DNA of 64,000 nucleotides from Paenibacillus rubinfantis. GTDB lineage: Bacteria; Bacillota; Bacilli; Paenibacillales; Paenibacillaceae. The DNA lies in NCBI RefSeq assembly GCF_001486505.1, contig NZ_LN909065.1:1054001-1118000 (forward strand), in the 5' to 3' direction. The position numbers were made by a program, and so were the translations under genes. Numbering within the stretch: position 1 is the stretch's first letter; every line of letters begins with the position of its first letter. Positions 44,262 to 51,651 of the stretch are shown here, piece after piece. The notes beneath the pieces were generated by a model. The model was not told the origin of the DNA and did no database searches. It was given only the letters and a program-made list of their open reading frames with translations.

Positions 44262-45365
44262 TTATCGTCCTCCTGCCAATTCGCGAATTCTAGCGGCGAT
44301 CACCTGGATATCGTCCCCCATAAGCGGACGTGGATCGATATCGAAATATCCCTGTCTAACCCCGTAGTCCCGCGTATAAATCGCGATATCTCCGGTCTGT
44401 AGCGCATGCACCATGGCCTTCGCGTCGATGCCAGCCTGCTGCGGATCAACCTGCACCCGGGCCCGATATATCGCCCGACCGGCTTCGTCCTGCACGATGG
44501 AAACCCGGATGCCCGGGAGCTCGCTGAGCGGCATTAGCGTCTGCAAAGCCGCTTTTTCCCGCTCGCTGTTGTCCGGTTTGGCGGCGTACTCGTCCAAGGC
44601 CTGCAGCAAGCCAAACGACGTCTCCTTCCCCACCTTCATACTCCGTCCGATGCCGTGCAGCTGCACCTTCACCCATTCGATGTAGCTGCGTTTGCCGGCA
44701 ACGATACCGGAGGTCGGGCCTTCGATCGCCTTGGAGCCGCTGTAGATCGCCAGATCGGAGATTTTCACGTATTTCTGCAAATCCTCCTCCGCCGCCGCGT
44801 CCACGATCATCGGCACGTGGTTCCGTTTCGCCACCTCCCACGCCTCTTCGACGGAGATCATGTTCTTCTGAACAGCATGGTGCGATTTTACGTAAAGGAT
44901 CGCCGCGGTTTTATCGCCGATGGCGTCTTCGATATGCTCTGCCCGGCCTTCGTTGGCATAGCCGACTTCCACCAGCTTGCCGCCGCCGAGGTACACCATC
45001 GTTTCTACCGGAGCGCCGTACTGCACGTTGTGGCCTTTCAGGATGATGATTTCGTTCCGCGGAATCTCCTCCTGATGCAGGCGCAAACTTTTGCGTCGGT
45101 CGCCCCGCGTCACAATCGCCGCTACTGACAAGGCGATGCCGCTGGAGGCCGAATTCACGATCACCGCCGCCTCCGATCCAACATGCTGGGCGACATAATC
45201 CCCCGCCTTATCGACGAGGTCGGCCATTTCGACGTAGCTTTGACCGCCTTGCTTCATCGCCTCCATCACGGTATCGCTAGGCGCGGAAACACCGAGAATA
45301 CTCATCCGCCCGCTGGCGTTAATGACCCGTTTAAGGCTGTACTTCGCATTTAATGAACTTTCCAT
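44262..45365 (-). CDS. PLP-dependent ammonia lyase, DgaE/SelA-like
   Basis: A 367-aa fold-type I PLP enzyme, probably removing ammonia from a 2-amino-2-deoxy sugar acid phosphate to give KDG-6-phosphate, as DgaE does for D-glucosaminate-6-phosphate. Visible are VINASGRMSILG at the start, EAAVIVNSASSGIALSVAA, MIVDAAAEED with the pyridine-contacting D189 and LAIYSGSKAIEGPTSG with the PLP lysine K212. The start ATG has AAGGAGTG upstream and overlaps the amidohydrolase gene by 35 bases. Confidence 0.85.
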   Translation of the reverse strand: MESSLNAKYSLKRVINASGRMSILGVSAPSDTVMEAMKQGGQSYVEMADLVDKAGDYVAQHVGSEAAVIVNSASSGIALSVAAIVTRGDRRKSLRLHQEEIPRNEIIILKGHNVQYGAPVETMVYLGGGKLVEVGYANEGRAEHIEDAIGDKTAAILYVKSHHAVQKNMISVEEAWEVAKRNHVPMIVDAAAEEDLQKYVKISDLAIYSGSKAIEGPTSGIVAGKRSYIEWVKVQLHGIGRSMKVGKETSFGLLQALDEYAAKPDNSEREKAALQTLMPLSELPGIRVSIVQDEAGRAIYRARVQVDPQQAGIDAKAMVHALQTGDIAIYTRDYGVRQGYFDIDPRPLMGDDIQVIAARIRELAGGR

Positions 45366-46443
45366 GAATGATCACTCCTTTGGCTTCAATACGGCGGTTC
45401 GAAACACGCCGTTCGCCTTCCGAATCGATGAGCGCCGTTGGTTCTTCTTTAACGGCAAACAACGTTAAATTCGCCGGGTCCCCCACTTGAATGCGGCCAA
45501 GCTCTTCTCTGCCCAGCCACTGTGCGGCGCGGGTGGTCACCGCCGCGATAACCTCTTCAAGCGAATATCCGAGATAGAGGAATTTGCTTAGCACGTTCGC
45601 CATGCTGTATACCGGACCGTTCAGCCGATTGCCCCGATAGATGTCGGTGCTGATCGTATCCGGGTTGATGCCGTGCTGCATTGCTGCCTCAGCCACCCGG
45701 AAGGAGAAGCTCGCCGTGCCGTGGCCGACATCGAGATGCACGCCCCGAGCGATGGCATCGGTCAACACCGGGAGCGGTTCGCCCGATGCCCCAAACAGAT
45801 TGTTCGCTTTGCCGTTGAGATAATGAGTTACAATATCTTTTCGCTGTAGCAGCGGAATGACCTCCCGGATATCGGGCGGCGCCGAGCCGATATGCACCAT
45901 CAGCGGCAGTCCCGTTTCAAGTGACAGCTCCCGCGCGATGCGCAGCGGCGTGACGCCGTTCTCTCGAACGACGCTTTGGCTGATCCGGGCCTTCAGGCCG
46001 ACGATAGAGTCACGGTAATCCGCCTGCGCTGTTATCACTCGATCACGGTCGATCCAGTCTAATTGGGACAGTTCATCGACGCGTTTTAACCCGATCCGCG
46101 AGATGTTCAAAAAGGCCAACAGGTTGGTCTCCGCCCGTTTCCCGTTCGCCACTAAATCGCCGATCCGGTCCGCACCGCAGCTGCCGGCGTCCACAATCGT
46201 CGTGACGCCCTGCTTTACGCCGATCTCATCGATCTCGTCGCCGTACGGGTCAAATTCCGGAAACGCATGGACATGCATATCAATCCAACCGCTGGACACG
46301 TAAAGGGAGGGGCCTTCCCATTCCAGCTCCCCGCGTGCCTGACCAGCTCCGGTGATTTCAGTAATCGTTCCGTCTTCGATCACGATGTCGATCTCTTCCC
46401 CGTTCACTCTTTTGACATGGCGGAGAACAACTCTTTCCTTCAT
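45331..46443 (-). CDS. amidohydrolase/deacetylase family metallohydrolase
   Basis: A 370-aa TIM-barrel metal hydrolase. The metal histidines are in GWIDMHVHAFPEFDPYGDE (H57 and H59); other marks are TTIVDAGSCGADRIGD, LPLMVHIGSAPPD, IVTHYLNGKANN and HLDVGHGTASFSF. The family is linked to dga genes and may remove an N-acyl group before deamination. It is first in the operon, and the product probably passes to the SelA-like lyase. The actual acyl substrate is unknown. The ATG has an AGAGGCGAG ribosome site. Confidence 0.8.
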   Translation of the reverse strand: MKERVVLRHVKRVNGEEIDIVIEDGTITEITGAGQARGELEWEGPSLYVSSGWIDMHVHAFPEFDPYGDEIDEIGVKQGVTTIVDAGSCGADRIGDLVANGKRAETNLLAFLNISRIGLKRVDELSQLDWIDRDRVITAQADYRDSIVGLKARISQSVVRENGVTPLRIARELSLETGLPLMVHIGSAPPDIREVIPLLQRKDIVTHYLNGKANNLFGASGEPLPVLTDAIARGVHLDVGHGTASFSFRVAEAAMQHGINPDTISTDIYRGNRLNGPVYSMANVLSKFLYLGYSLEEVIAAVTTRAAQWLGREELGRIQVGDPANLTLFAVKEEPTALIDSEGERRVSNRRIEAKGVIIHGKFIKCEVQP

Positions 46444-46521
46444 ATGGCTCGCCTCTTTTAGTAGATCGTTGTCATGTTTGCGATTGGGTTTAGCATAACA
46501 CAGAATTTTCCCTCTGAGAAT

Positions 46522-46537
46522 ATAACGTTATAACGTT
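46522..46537. promoter_or_regulatory. candidate GntR operator, tandem ATAACGTT
   Basis: Two perfect copies of ATAACGTT lie head to tail upstream of the amidohydrolase gene; each contains the palindrome AACGTT. A weak minus-strand promoter (TTCTCA, 17, TATGCT ending near 46492) lies just downstream. GntR-type regulators bind short symmetric sites of this kind. Confidence 0.5.
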
Positions 46538-48114
46538 TAAAGGTGACGTGGCTGAAATCCTTCAATCGTCAGCTCGAACCCCACCTCAAACATACGCCTC
46601 CACGGAAAATGCAGCCCGTTCAGCCGTATCCGTCGTCCTTCCTTGATATCCGCAAAATAGCGCGATACCGCCTGGTTCATTTTCTCCGCTAGAATCCCTT
46701 CAACCTGCTCCAGGCAATGTTCCAACGTATAATAACATGCATTCAGCCGGGGAAGATCGTTTGCCAGCATGTCCTGGCGGACCAGCGACTGATACAGAAA
46801 ATCTTCCGCCAAACGGTGGTAATAAAAACGGCGGCTCGCTTCATACGCCTCCGCCAACTCGCCCTGTACCCAGCGATCCGCGTAATATGAAGCGATCACC
46901 AGGTGGGCAATCACCGTCCCCAGCGTGTTCCCGGAGGTATTCCAGCCGGCATAGGCCGTTAATTGGTCCAACCGCCCTTGCTGCTGCAGCAGGTTCATCA
47001 GCACCGGATCGCCGCCGTTACACGTCGCCACGTCGCCTAAGGCCACCCGCTTTCCTTTCTGCAAATAAGCTCCCATCGCTTCGGCGATTTCCCGGTAATG
47101 AATTTCCGAGAAGTAGGAGCGATGCCGTTCTTGGAACGGGATCTGCTCGGCCATCCCCGCCTGATCAACCGCCGGCGAGTGGACTAGGAGCACGAGATCC
47201 GTTTCGGCGGAATGGTCGGCCAGCACAGCTCCAACTGCAGTGATATGCGATTTGACGCTTTCGTTTAGGCTGCGATCCTCGTATTTGGGTTTGATGAATG
47301 GCCCATGGGTAGAGGAGTAACGCACAAAAATCTCCGGCTTGTACTGTTTGATTTCCCCAAAAATTCGGGCAAACATCGTACAGCCGACCTCATCGGCTCC
47401 CGGATAGATCAGGACCTTATCCAGCACGTTCAGCACTTCCACGCGATAAACCATCATTTGCTGCTCCGCCCGAGAAAAGCCGTATTGAGAATTGTCGTCC
47501 AGCGGGATGACCAAGTGGTCGATCACACCTTCACGGACCAGGGTCAACACGTGTTGGTTCACTTGCTGATTGACCGCACGGCGCTCCACAAAATCACTTA
47601 AATACGCTTTGGGGATCAGCCGCATCACGTTTTCCAAGTCTTGTTGTTCCTCGGAGGTCAAAGCCTCCTGCTTCGCTTTGTCCGTCAGATAGCTGTATTT
47701 AAAAATCTGCCCGCCATAAAACTTATAATAATCCGGCTCTTCTTCATCCTTATTGTTGTTGGGCACGCGCATAATCAGATTAAAGGCATGGATTTGGACG
47801 CGGGGATTGCGGCGCTTGATTTCCCCAAGTACCTCCAGCCGCCGCAGGCACTCCTCTGGAGATAAATGATGCACGCGGGACGGCACGATCCCCCCGTAAA
47901 CGAGCAGGTCGACCGACACAAGCAAGTAATCCGCCCCCTCCGCGGCCTCGATCAACCATTCCCGAATCGCACTCGTATCTGCGGGGCGTTTCTTATTCCC
48001 CAGCATGGAACGGTCTGGGACATCGAGCGTTACGTCCGTCATCTCCGCCAGCTGTCTGGGGAACAACGCATTACACGGCCTTTCATCCAGCGGCACATAA
48101 ACCACCTTTGCCAT
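46537..48114 (-). CDS. DUF4127 family protein
   Basis: A 525-aa cytoplasmic protein of the DUF4127 family, function not established. Family marks are the opening VVYVPLDERPCNALFPRQLA, LDVPDRSMLGNKKRP, YLLVSVDLLVYGGIVPSR, FNLIMRVPNNN, LDDNSQYGFSRAEQQ, YPGADEVGCTMFAR and GDVATCNGGDPVLM. The repeated Asp and the Pro-rich start suggest a metal- or sugar-binding enzyme, but this is inference. I chose the ATG at 48114 with GGGAGGAG upstream. The promoter has the AraC-type 21-bp repeat shared with the GH130 gene and the second transporter operon, tying it to that glycan system. Confidence 0.88.
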   Translation of the reverse strand: MAKVVYVPLDERPCNALFPRQLAEMTDVTLDVPDRSMLGNKKRPADTSAIREWLIEAAEGADYLLVSVDLLVYGGIVPSRVHHLSPEECLRRLEVLGEIKRRNPRVQIHAFNLIMRVPNNNKDEEEPDYYKFYGGQIFKYSYLTDKAKQEALTSEEQQDLENVMRLIPKAYLSDFVERRAVNQQVNQHVLTLVREGVIDHLVIPLDDNSQYGFSRAEQQMMVYRVEVLNVLDKVLIYPGADEVGCTMFARIFGEIKQYKPEIFVRYSSTHGPFIKPKYEDRSLNESVKSHITAVGAVLADHSAETDLVLLVHSPAVDQAGMAEQIPFQERHRSYFSEIHYREIAEAMGAYLQKGKRVALGDVATCNGGDPVLMNLLQQQGRLDQLTAYAGWNTSGNTLGTVIAHLVIASYYADRWVQGELAEAYEASRRFYYHRLAEDFLYQSLVRQDMLANDLPRLNACYYTLEHCLEQVEGILAEKMNQAVSRYFADIKEGRRIRLNGLHFPWRRMFEVGFELTIEGFQPRHL

Positions 48115-48183
48115 AAAAGCTACTCCTCCCGTTCGACTAATTTCCATCGAAAACAGCGCATAGCTCATTCTACGCCTAATGTA

Positions 48184-48236
48184 ATCTTAGCCTCCCGGGA
48201 GCTCAGGAAATATCCTATAAATTTACGAAAATATCC
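48184..48236 (-). promoter_or_regulatory. promoter of the DUF4127 gene with 21-bp direct repeat
   Basis: On the minus strand GATATTTTCGTAAA and GATATTTCC are 21 bases apart (48206-48236). The -35 TATTTC (48207-48212) sits in the second repeat, and TAAGAT (48184-48189) follows after 17 bases. Same layout as upstream of 40251 and 41550. Confidence 0.7.
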
Positions 48237-48422
48237 TAAAATGTTGTGAATTTGCATCGTTTGATGTGAAAACTTTGAATACTTTTTCGGACCTTACGAT
48301 CGTAGCTACATCAAACCAAAACAAAAAGAAATAGCCCCCCCACGTGTGAAGTGCACCCCTTAGAATAGACGTTGGAAAAACCCCTGGTTATTCCGATGAA
48401 TTCTAGGGGGTGCATTTTTATT

Positions 48423-48821
48423 ATGGCAATAAAGGGACAGCGGTTTAAATCATACTCAGAGGAACTGAAGTTGGAGGCGATACGGCTTCATTTGGAGGAA
48501 AAGTGGACGTATCGGCAGATTAATGAGCACTTAGGGATTCAAGATAAGGATCGGATGAAACGATGGATGCGGAAATATCGCCAACAAGGAGAGTTTGGTC
48601 TACTCGACCAACGGGGTAGACGGAAGGAATATGTGGATCAGAACCGCTATACGAAGCAGTTACAACGGGAGAATGAGATGCTAAAAAAGTGTTTGGAAAT
48701 CTGGAAACAGGAGGTACGGAACAGAGGTATACGTCCATTCGGAAAGCCTCACAATGGTACAGCATCAGCAGTTTGTGCAAGTTGTTTGGTGTCTCCAGAA
48801 GCGGATACTACGCTTATTTGA
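48423..48821 (+). CDS. IS3 transposase OrfA
   Basis: A 132-aa reading frame whose first about 90 residues are the DNA-binding helix-turn-helix (YSEELKLEAIRLHLEEKWTY, INEHLGI) and a leucine-zipper-like stretch (YTKQLQRENEMLKKCLEIW). The slippery heptamer A AAA AAG lies in frame at 48683-48689; a -1 shift there joins it to orfB to make the full OrfAB transposase. OrfA alone usually regulates transposition. The start ATG at 48423 is used; an upstream in-frame start at 48372 lies in the terminal repeat. Confidence 0.9.
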   Translation: MAIKGQRFKSYSEELKLEAIRLHLEEKWTYRQINEHLGIQDKDRMKRWMRKYRQQGEFGLLDQRGRRKEYVDQNRYTKQLQRENEMLKKCLEIWKQEVRNRGIRPFGKPHNGTASAVCASCLVSPEADTTLI

Positions 48822-49576
48822 AACGTCAATCGAGGATGGATCGGGATAACGAAGCGAAAGCCTTAATCCAAGCCGTATATGCTCGCTATCATGGTATCTA
48901 TGGCTATCGACAAATTCAACTCTTTCTACTGCAGGATGAAGGTGTGCGGATGAATCACAAGAAGATCCTACGTCTTATGCAACATTTAGGGTTACGCTCA
49001 CACATTCGCCGTAAGCACCGTTTTAACTATGCTTCAAATGTAGACGGGCGTGTTGCTGAGAACGCGCTACAACGCCAATTCAAGGCCGATGCACCCAACC
49101 AGAAATGGGTAACGGACATCACGCAGTATCGGGTTGGGGAGACCTGGCTGTATCTCTCGGCGATTAAGGACTTGTTTAATAATGAAATCGTAGCGTATCA
49201 CATGAGTCTACGCAATGATAATCAACTCGTACTTCAGACCTTTGAGAAAGCCTTTAATAAGACGAAAGACGTGACTGGATTGATCGTTCACAGCGATCAA
49301 GGATTCCAGTACACGTCTCACGCATACCACGACATGCTGCCCAAGGTTGGCGCCCAAATCAGCATGTCCAGACGAGGCAACTGTCATGACAATGCCTCCA
49401 TGGAGAGCTTCTTCTCGCATCTCAAAACGGAAGGGCTCTACCCCTATCATATCCGAACTCTAGACGAGGCACAAAGGCGAGTTGAGGAATATATTGAGTT
49501 TTACAATAACAAACGACCGCAAAGAAATCTAAAGAAGCTGACGCCGAGTGAGTATCGACGCCAGCTCGTAGCCTAG
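48689..49576 (+). CDS. IS3 transposase OrfB, DDE integrase domain
   Basis: A 295-aa frame, expressed as the OrfAB fusion by -1 frameshift at 48683-48689. It has an HTH_21-like segment (HGIYGYRQIQLFLL, NHKKILRLMQHLGL) and the rve catalytic core: Asp in KWVTDITQY, Asp in IVHSDQGFQYTS and Glu in NCHDNASMESFFSHLKTE. All three catalytic residues are present and there are no stops. Confidence 0.93.
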   Translation: MFGNLETGGTEQRYTSIRKASQWYSISSLCKLFGVSRSGYYAYLKRQSRMDRDNEAKALIQAVYARYHGIYGYRQIQLFLLQDEGVRMNHKKILRLMQHLGLRSHIRRKHRFNYASNVDGRVAENALQRQFKADAPNQKWVTDITQYRVGETWLYLSAIKDLFNNEIVAYHMSLRNDNQLVLQTFEKAFNKTKDVTGLIVHSDQGFQYTSHAYHDMLPKVGAQISMSRRGNCHDNASMESFFSHLKTEGLYPYHIRTLDEAQRRVEEYIEFYNNKRPQRNLKKLTPSEYRRQLVA

Positions 49577-49706
49577 GGGCTTTTTCCAATGTCCACTAAA
49601 CGGGGGCTTGACCACGTGTTAGATAAGGGTCTATTTCTTTTACCAACTACAGCCGACCGCTCTTCTAAGCGGCTGTTGCCAGAGTGAAGATGATTTCAAA
49701 AATGCC

Positions 49707-49910
49707 TCAGGAAACGTGAGGCCGCCCGTTAACCACAGGAACGCAAGCCAATATATTCTCGATTCGAAAAGCCCGGGGAGCGTTGGAAACCAGGCAGGTT
49801 GCCCGAACCAATCCTCCCCGCACATTATGAACTTCGATCCGCCGCTGCGTGATCTTCCCCGTACGGTCAACGTAGATGATTTCTACGGTTCGACCAATGT
49901 ATTTTTTCAC
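49707..49910 (-). CDS. small WYL-like protein
   Basis: A 67-aa protein resembling small WYL-type proteins seen in Bacillales (IGRTVEIIYVDRTGKITQRR, FRIENILACVPV). The function is unknown; a ligand- or nucleic-acid-binding SH3-like fold is inference. I chose GTG at 49910, nine bases after GGAG; the ATG at 49919 overlaps that ribosome site and the longer frame begins inside the -35 box. It has its own promoter (49944-49973), lies after the holin gene and is the last gene before the interrupted terminator. It may belong to the host rather than to the tail locus. Confidence 0.65.
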   Translation of the reverse strand: MKKYIGRTVEIIYVDRTGKITQRRIEVHNVRGGLVRATCLVSNAPRAFRIENILACVPVVNGRPHVS

Positions 49911-49943
49911 CAGGGTCATCTCCAGATAGGAACGTTTGTTTGT

Positions 49944-49973
49944 ATTATATGCAAACAGATGTTCTTTATTCAA
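49944..49973 (-). promoter_or_regulatory. promoter of the WYL-like gene
   Basis: On the minus strand TTGAAT (49968-49973) and TATAAT (49944-49949) are 18 bases apart. The RNA would begin near 49937, about 27 bases before the GTG start. Confidence 0.65.
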
Positions 49974-49991
49974 CTGGAAAATAAAACTTCA

Positions 49992-50273
49992 CTATTCCTT
50001 CTCTTTCGTCCTTCCCTGACGATTATTCCCAAGCTCGAATAGCCCCGTGGCCGACAAACCTGCCAAACCTCCCGCCCAAAGTCGCAGCACTAACTCCATT
50101 TCCGTAAAAGGGTAAGCCGCAGCTCCGACCAATATGCCGATGATCACCCCGATGAAGGGGATCAGGTTTTTCGGCAGGTTGACGGTTGTTTTGACGAGTT
50201 GGACCAAGGCTAATACAAATACGGACAACACCGAGGCAAAGGCCAATACATTGGTTAAAATTTCGTTTTGCAT
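49992..50273 (-). CDS. phage-type holin
   Basis: A 93-aa membrane protein with two spans, about residues 5-30 (NVLAFASVLSVFVLALVQLV) and 38-58 (LIPFIGVIIGILVGAAAYPF), and a charged C-terminal tail (RQGRTKEKE). This is the size and plan of class II phage holins. It follows the amidase gene by 19 bases, so the two form a release module for tail particles. The ATG has a GGAGGG site. Confidence 0.82.
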   Translation of the reverse strand: MQNEILTNVLAFASVLSVFVLALVQLVKTTVNLPKNLIPFIGVIIGILVGAAAYPFTEMELVLRLWAGGLAGLSATGLFELGNNRQGRTKEKE

Positions 50274-50292
50274 GACTTCCCTCCTTAATTAT

Positions 50293-51225
50293 TTATTGCT
50301 CCGGAATGCCTGCGGCACGGCGCAGATAGTTCGCCAGATTGTTAAAATGCTGGGCCCGCGCCGGATTCCCTTCATCCCGTGCCTTAAACCAGGCCGGCGA
50401 AAGCCAGCGGAAGATGATTTCCTGTGCATTGCTTTTGGGCAGCGGAATCAGCGGGCCGGCGGAAGAAGAGGAGCCCAGCGGAATCCCCGAAGCGACCCGA
50501 AGATTGTTCGCTAGATTGTGAAAATGTGTCATTCCAACCTGATCTCCCTTGGCTCGCGAGGCGAACCAGGCGGGAGAAACATAGTTGTCGATCAGCGATT
50601 GCGCGATGGAAGCAGGCAGCGGTGTAAAAGACGTACTCGAGTTTGGCGTCGGGCTAGGTGTACGCATCACGTTGAGTTCTGCCGAGACATCGTCCAGCAA
50701 TTTATTCAGCGATATTCCGCCTGTGGCCAACGCTTGATCGGGATCCTGTCGTCGGGCGGGATCCAGTTGACGGTGGGATGGGATAAAAACGTAAGGATTC
50801 TTGTTCCATTTGCTGCAGCAATAGGCCAAATACCAGACATACCGCTTGTACGCTTCCGTAAAGTTTATGCGCCCGCCGTAGCAAAATTCCACCCCAATCG
50901 CCGCATCGTTGGCATCGTAACCAAATAAATCGTTGTCGGTCTTGACGTTGTATAGGACGTGCCAGGCTTTCTCCGCAGGATCGGAACCGGTGCCGGTCGG
51001 TATAATCTCAAGGATTTTCGTATCATCAATAAATACATGGGCCGATGCGGTACGATTCGTTTGCGAGTTAAAATAGGCATAATGATTGTCCGCTGTTGCG
51101 CCCGGGTTTCCCGAGTCATGAGCCACAAAAAACTCCGGCGTTCCGGTCGACAACCTCGCCCCGGGCCGTACATTCGGCCGCTTCGCGACGTATCGCCTTT
51201 CAATATTATATTTTCGTGTATCCAT
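50293..51225 (-). CDS. N-acetylmuramoyl-L-alanine amidase with two C-terminal repeats
   Basis: A 310-aa lysis enzyme without a signal peptide. Residues about 30-180 are an Amidase_2 (T7 lysozyme-like) domain with zinc histidines H36 in FFVAHDSGN and H151 in FIPSHRQLDP, and E113 in AIGVEFCYGG. After a Pro/Ser/Thr linker (190-205) come two 42-residue repeats at 208-249 and 267-308, both with SPAWF, HF-NLAN and a final GIP, likely wall-binding. Start ATG at 51225; AAGGGG is 11 bases upstream. It is the XlyA counterpart of the tail locus. Confidence 0.88.
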   Translation of the reverse strand: MDTRKYNIERRYVAKRPNVRPGARLSTGTPEFFVAHDSGNPGATADNHYAYFNSQTNRTASAHVFIDDTKILEIIPTGTGSDPAEKAWHVLYNVKTDNDLFGYDANDAAIGVEFCYGGRINFTEAYKRYVWYLAYCCSKWNKNPYVFIPSHRQLDPARRQDPDQALATGGISLNKLLDDVSAELNVMRTPSPTPNSSTSFTPLPASIAQSLIDNYVSPAWFASRAKGDQVGMTHFHNLANNLRVASGIPLGSSSSAGPLIPLPKSNAQEIIFRWLSPAWFKARDEGNPARAQHFNNLANYLRRAAGIPEQ

Positions 51226-51251
51226 ATGCGCGTTCACCCCTTCCATTCATA

Positions 51252-51304
51252 CTATTCTGCTAGGTGGCTAAGTCGCTTGTGCGCTTGTTTGTCCGATTCC
51301 AAGG
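51252..51304 (-). pseudogene. 3' remnant of a second coiled-coil (XhlA-like) gene
   Basis: Read on the minus strand, this stretch encodes LESDKQAHKRLSHLAE and a stop, clearly related to the end of the 51652-51939 protein (ESAKQAHKRIDRLEE and stop). The matching DNA lies exactly 400 bases from its partner (51281-51300 against 51681-51700). No start codon precedes it, so only a gene tail is left. Confidence 0.65.
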
Positions 51305-51323
51305 CAGCTAAGAATAAAAGAAA

Positions 51324-51351
51324 AAGAGCCTGCGATATTAAGCAGACTCTT
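51324..51351 (-). terminator. minus-strand terminator beside the toxin promoter
   Basis: AAGAGCCTGC and GCAGACTCTT form a stem with one mismatch. On the minus strand it is followed by TTTTTCTTTTATTC. It could end the tail operon transcript or an antisense RNA that covers the toxin gene. Confidence 0.65.
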
Positions 51352-51359
51352 GGTATAAT
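51351..51359 (+). promoter_or_regulatory. extended -10 promoter of the toxin gene
   Basis: TGGTATAAT is a perfect TGN extended -10. The RNA would start near 51366, only about five bases before the ACTTGGGTGGGA segment that can pair with the 3' end of the same RNA. Confidence 0.65.
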
Positions 51360-51370
51360 TTAGCAACTGA

Positions 51371-51562
51371 ACTTGGGTGGGACAGTATCGCCTCCGGAGG
51401 GGAGGTGATGCGTATGAAATTTTCGTTTTCGGAAGTGATCATGCTAGGCATGTTTGTCCGGGCACTGCTTACTTACCTGAATAAACGAAAATAACCCGCC
51501 CAGGTTAGCGCCAACGGTGCGGGTTATTCTCTGATGAACATTTGGAGGTTTCCCACCCAAGT
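51371..51562 (+). repeat. 12-bp inverted repeat bracketing the toxin gene
   Basis: ACTTGGGTGGGA (51371-51382) and TCCCACCCAAGT (51551-51562) are perfect reverse complements. CCTCC (51391-51395) can also pair with GGAGG (51544-51548). In the toxin mRNA they would join the 5' leader to the 3' end and could hide the ribosome site. Confidence 0.7.
51414..51494 (+). CDS. holin-like small toxin, type I toxin-antitoxin candidate
   Basis: A 26-aa peptide (28 aa if the ATG at 51408 is used) with a short hydrophobic span, EVIMLGMFVRALLTYL, and a basic tail NKRK. This is the pattern of putative holin-like toxins (TxpA/Hol-Tox-like) that damage the membrane. GGAGG lies eight bases before the ATG at 51414. 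The gene is the only plus-strand one inside the minus-strand tail locus. It has its own promoter and terminator, and the 5' and 3' mRNA ends are complementary, a known form of type I toxin control. The antisense RNA would come from the minus strand and end at 51324. Confidence 0.78.
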   Translation: MKFSFSEVIMLGMFVRALLTYLNKRK

Positions 51563-51572
51563 GTTGTACCGG

Positions 51573-51600
51573 GGAGGCTGTGGCGCAGCCTCCTTGTTTC
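51573..51600 (+). terminator. terminator of the toxin mRNA
   Basis: GGAGGCTG, a TGGCG loop and CAGCCTCC form an 8-bp GC-rich stem followed by TTGTTTCT. A second hairpin (AATAACCCGC at 51490 with GCGGGTTATT at 51519-51528) overlaps the toxin stop codon upstream. Confidence 0.75.
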
Positions 51601-51651
51601 TATTGTTAGCTTAGCATACTCTGCCATATACCTCAATAAATTACAGGGTGT

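Larger units (their letters stand above)
48347..49614 (+). mobile_element. IS3 family insertion sequence, 1268 bp
   Basis: The ends are TG and CA with imperfect terminal inverted repeats of about 34 bases sharing CCCC and TTGGAAAAA blocks. A 4-bp direct duplication CGTG flanks it (48343-48346 and 49615-49618). It carries orfA and orfB in -1 relation with an A6G slippery site. Both frames look intact, so it may be active. Confidence 0.93.
48324..49641. other. terminator hairpin split by IS insertion
   Basis: AAAAGAAATAG at 48324-48334 is the reverse complement of CTATTTCTTTT at 49631-49641, with CCC and GGG next to them. Removing the IS and one target copy rejoins them as a compact hairpin with a loop of about 15 bases. 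The original terminator probably ended the minus-strand transcript from the tail-locus side. Confidence 0.7.

Noticed and set aside
48520-48780. Minus-strand frame inside the IS
   Set aside because: Antisense to orfA with no ribosome site or domain; the IS3 orfA/orfB explanation is complete.
49650-49676. Hairpin CAGCCG...CGGCTG as main terminator of the WYL-like gene
   Set aside because: The stem is short and has no T-run; the split hairpin at 48324/49631 is better.
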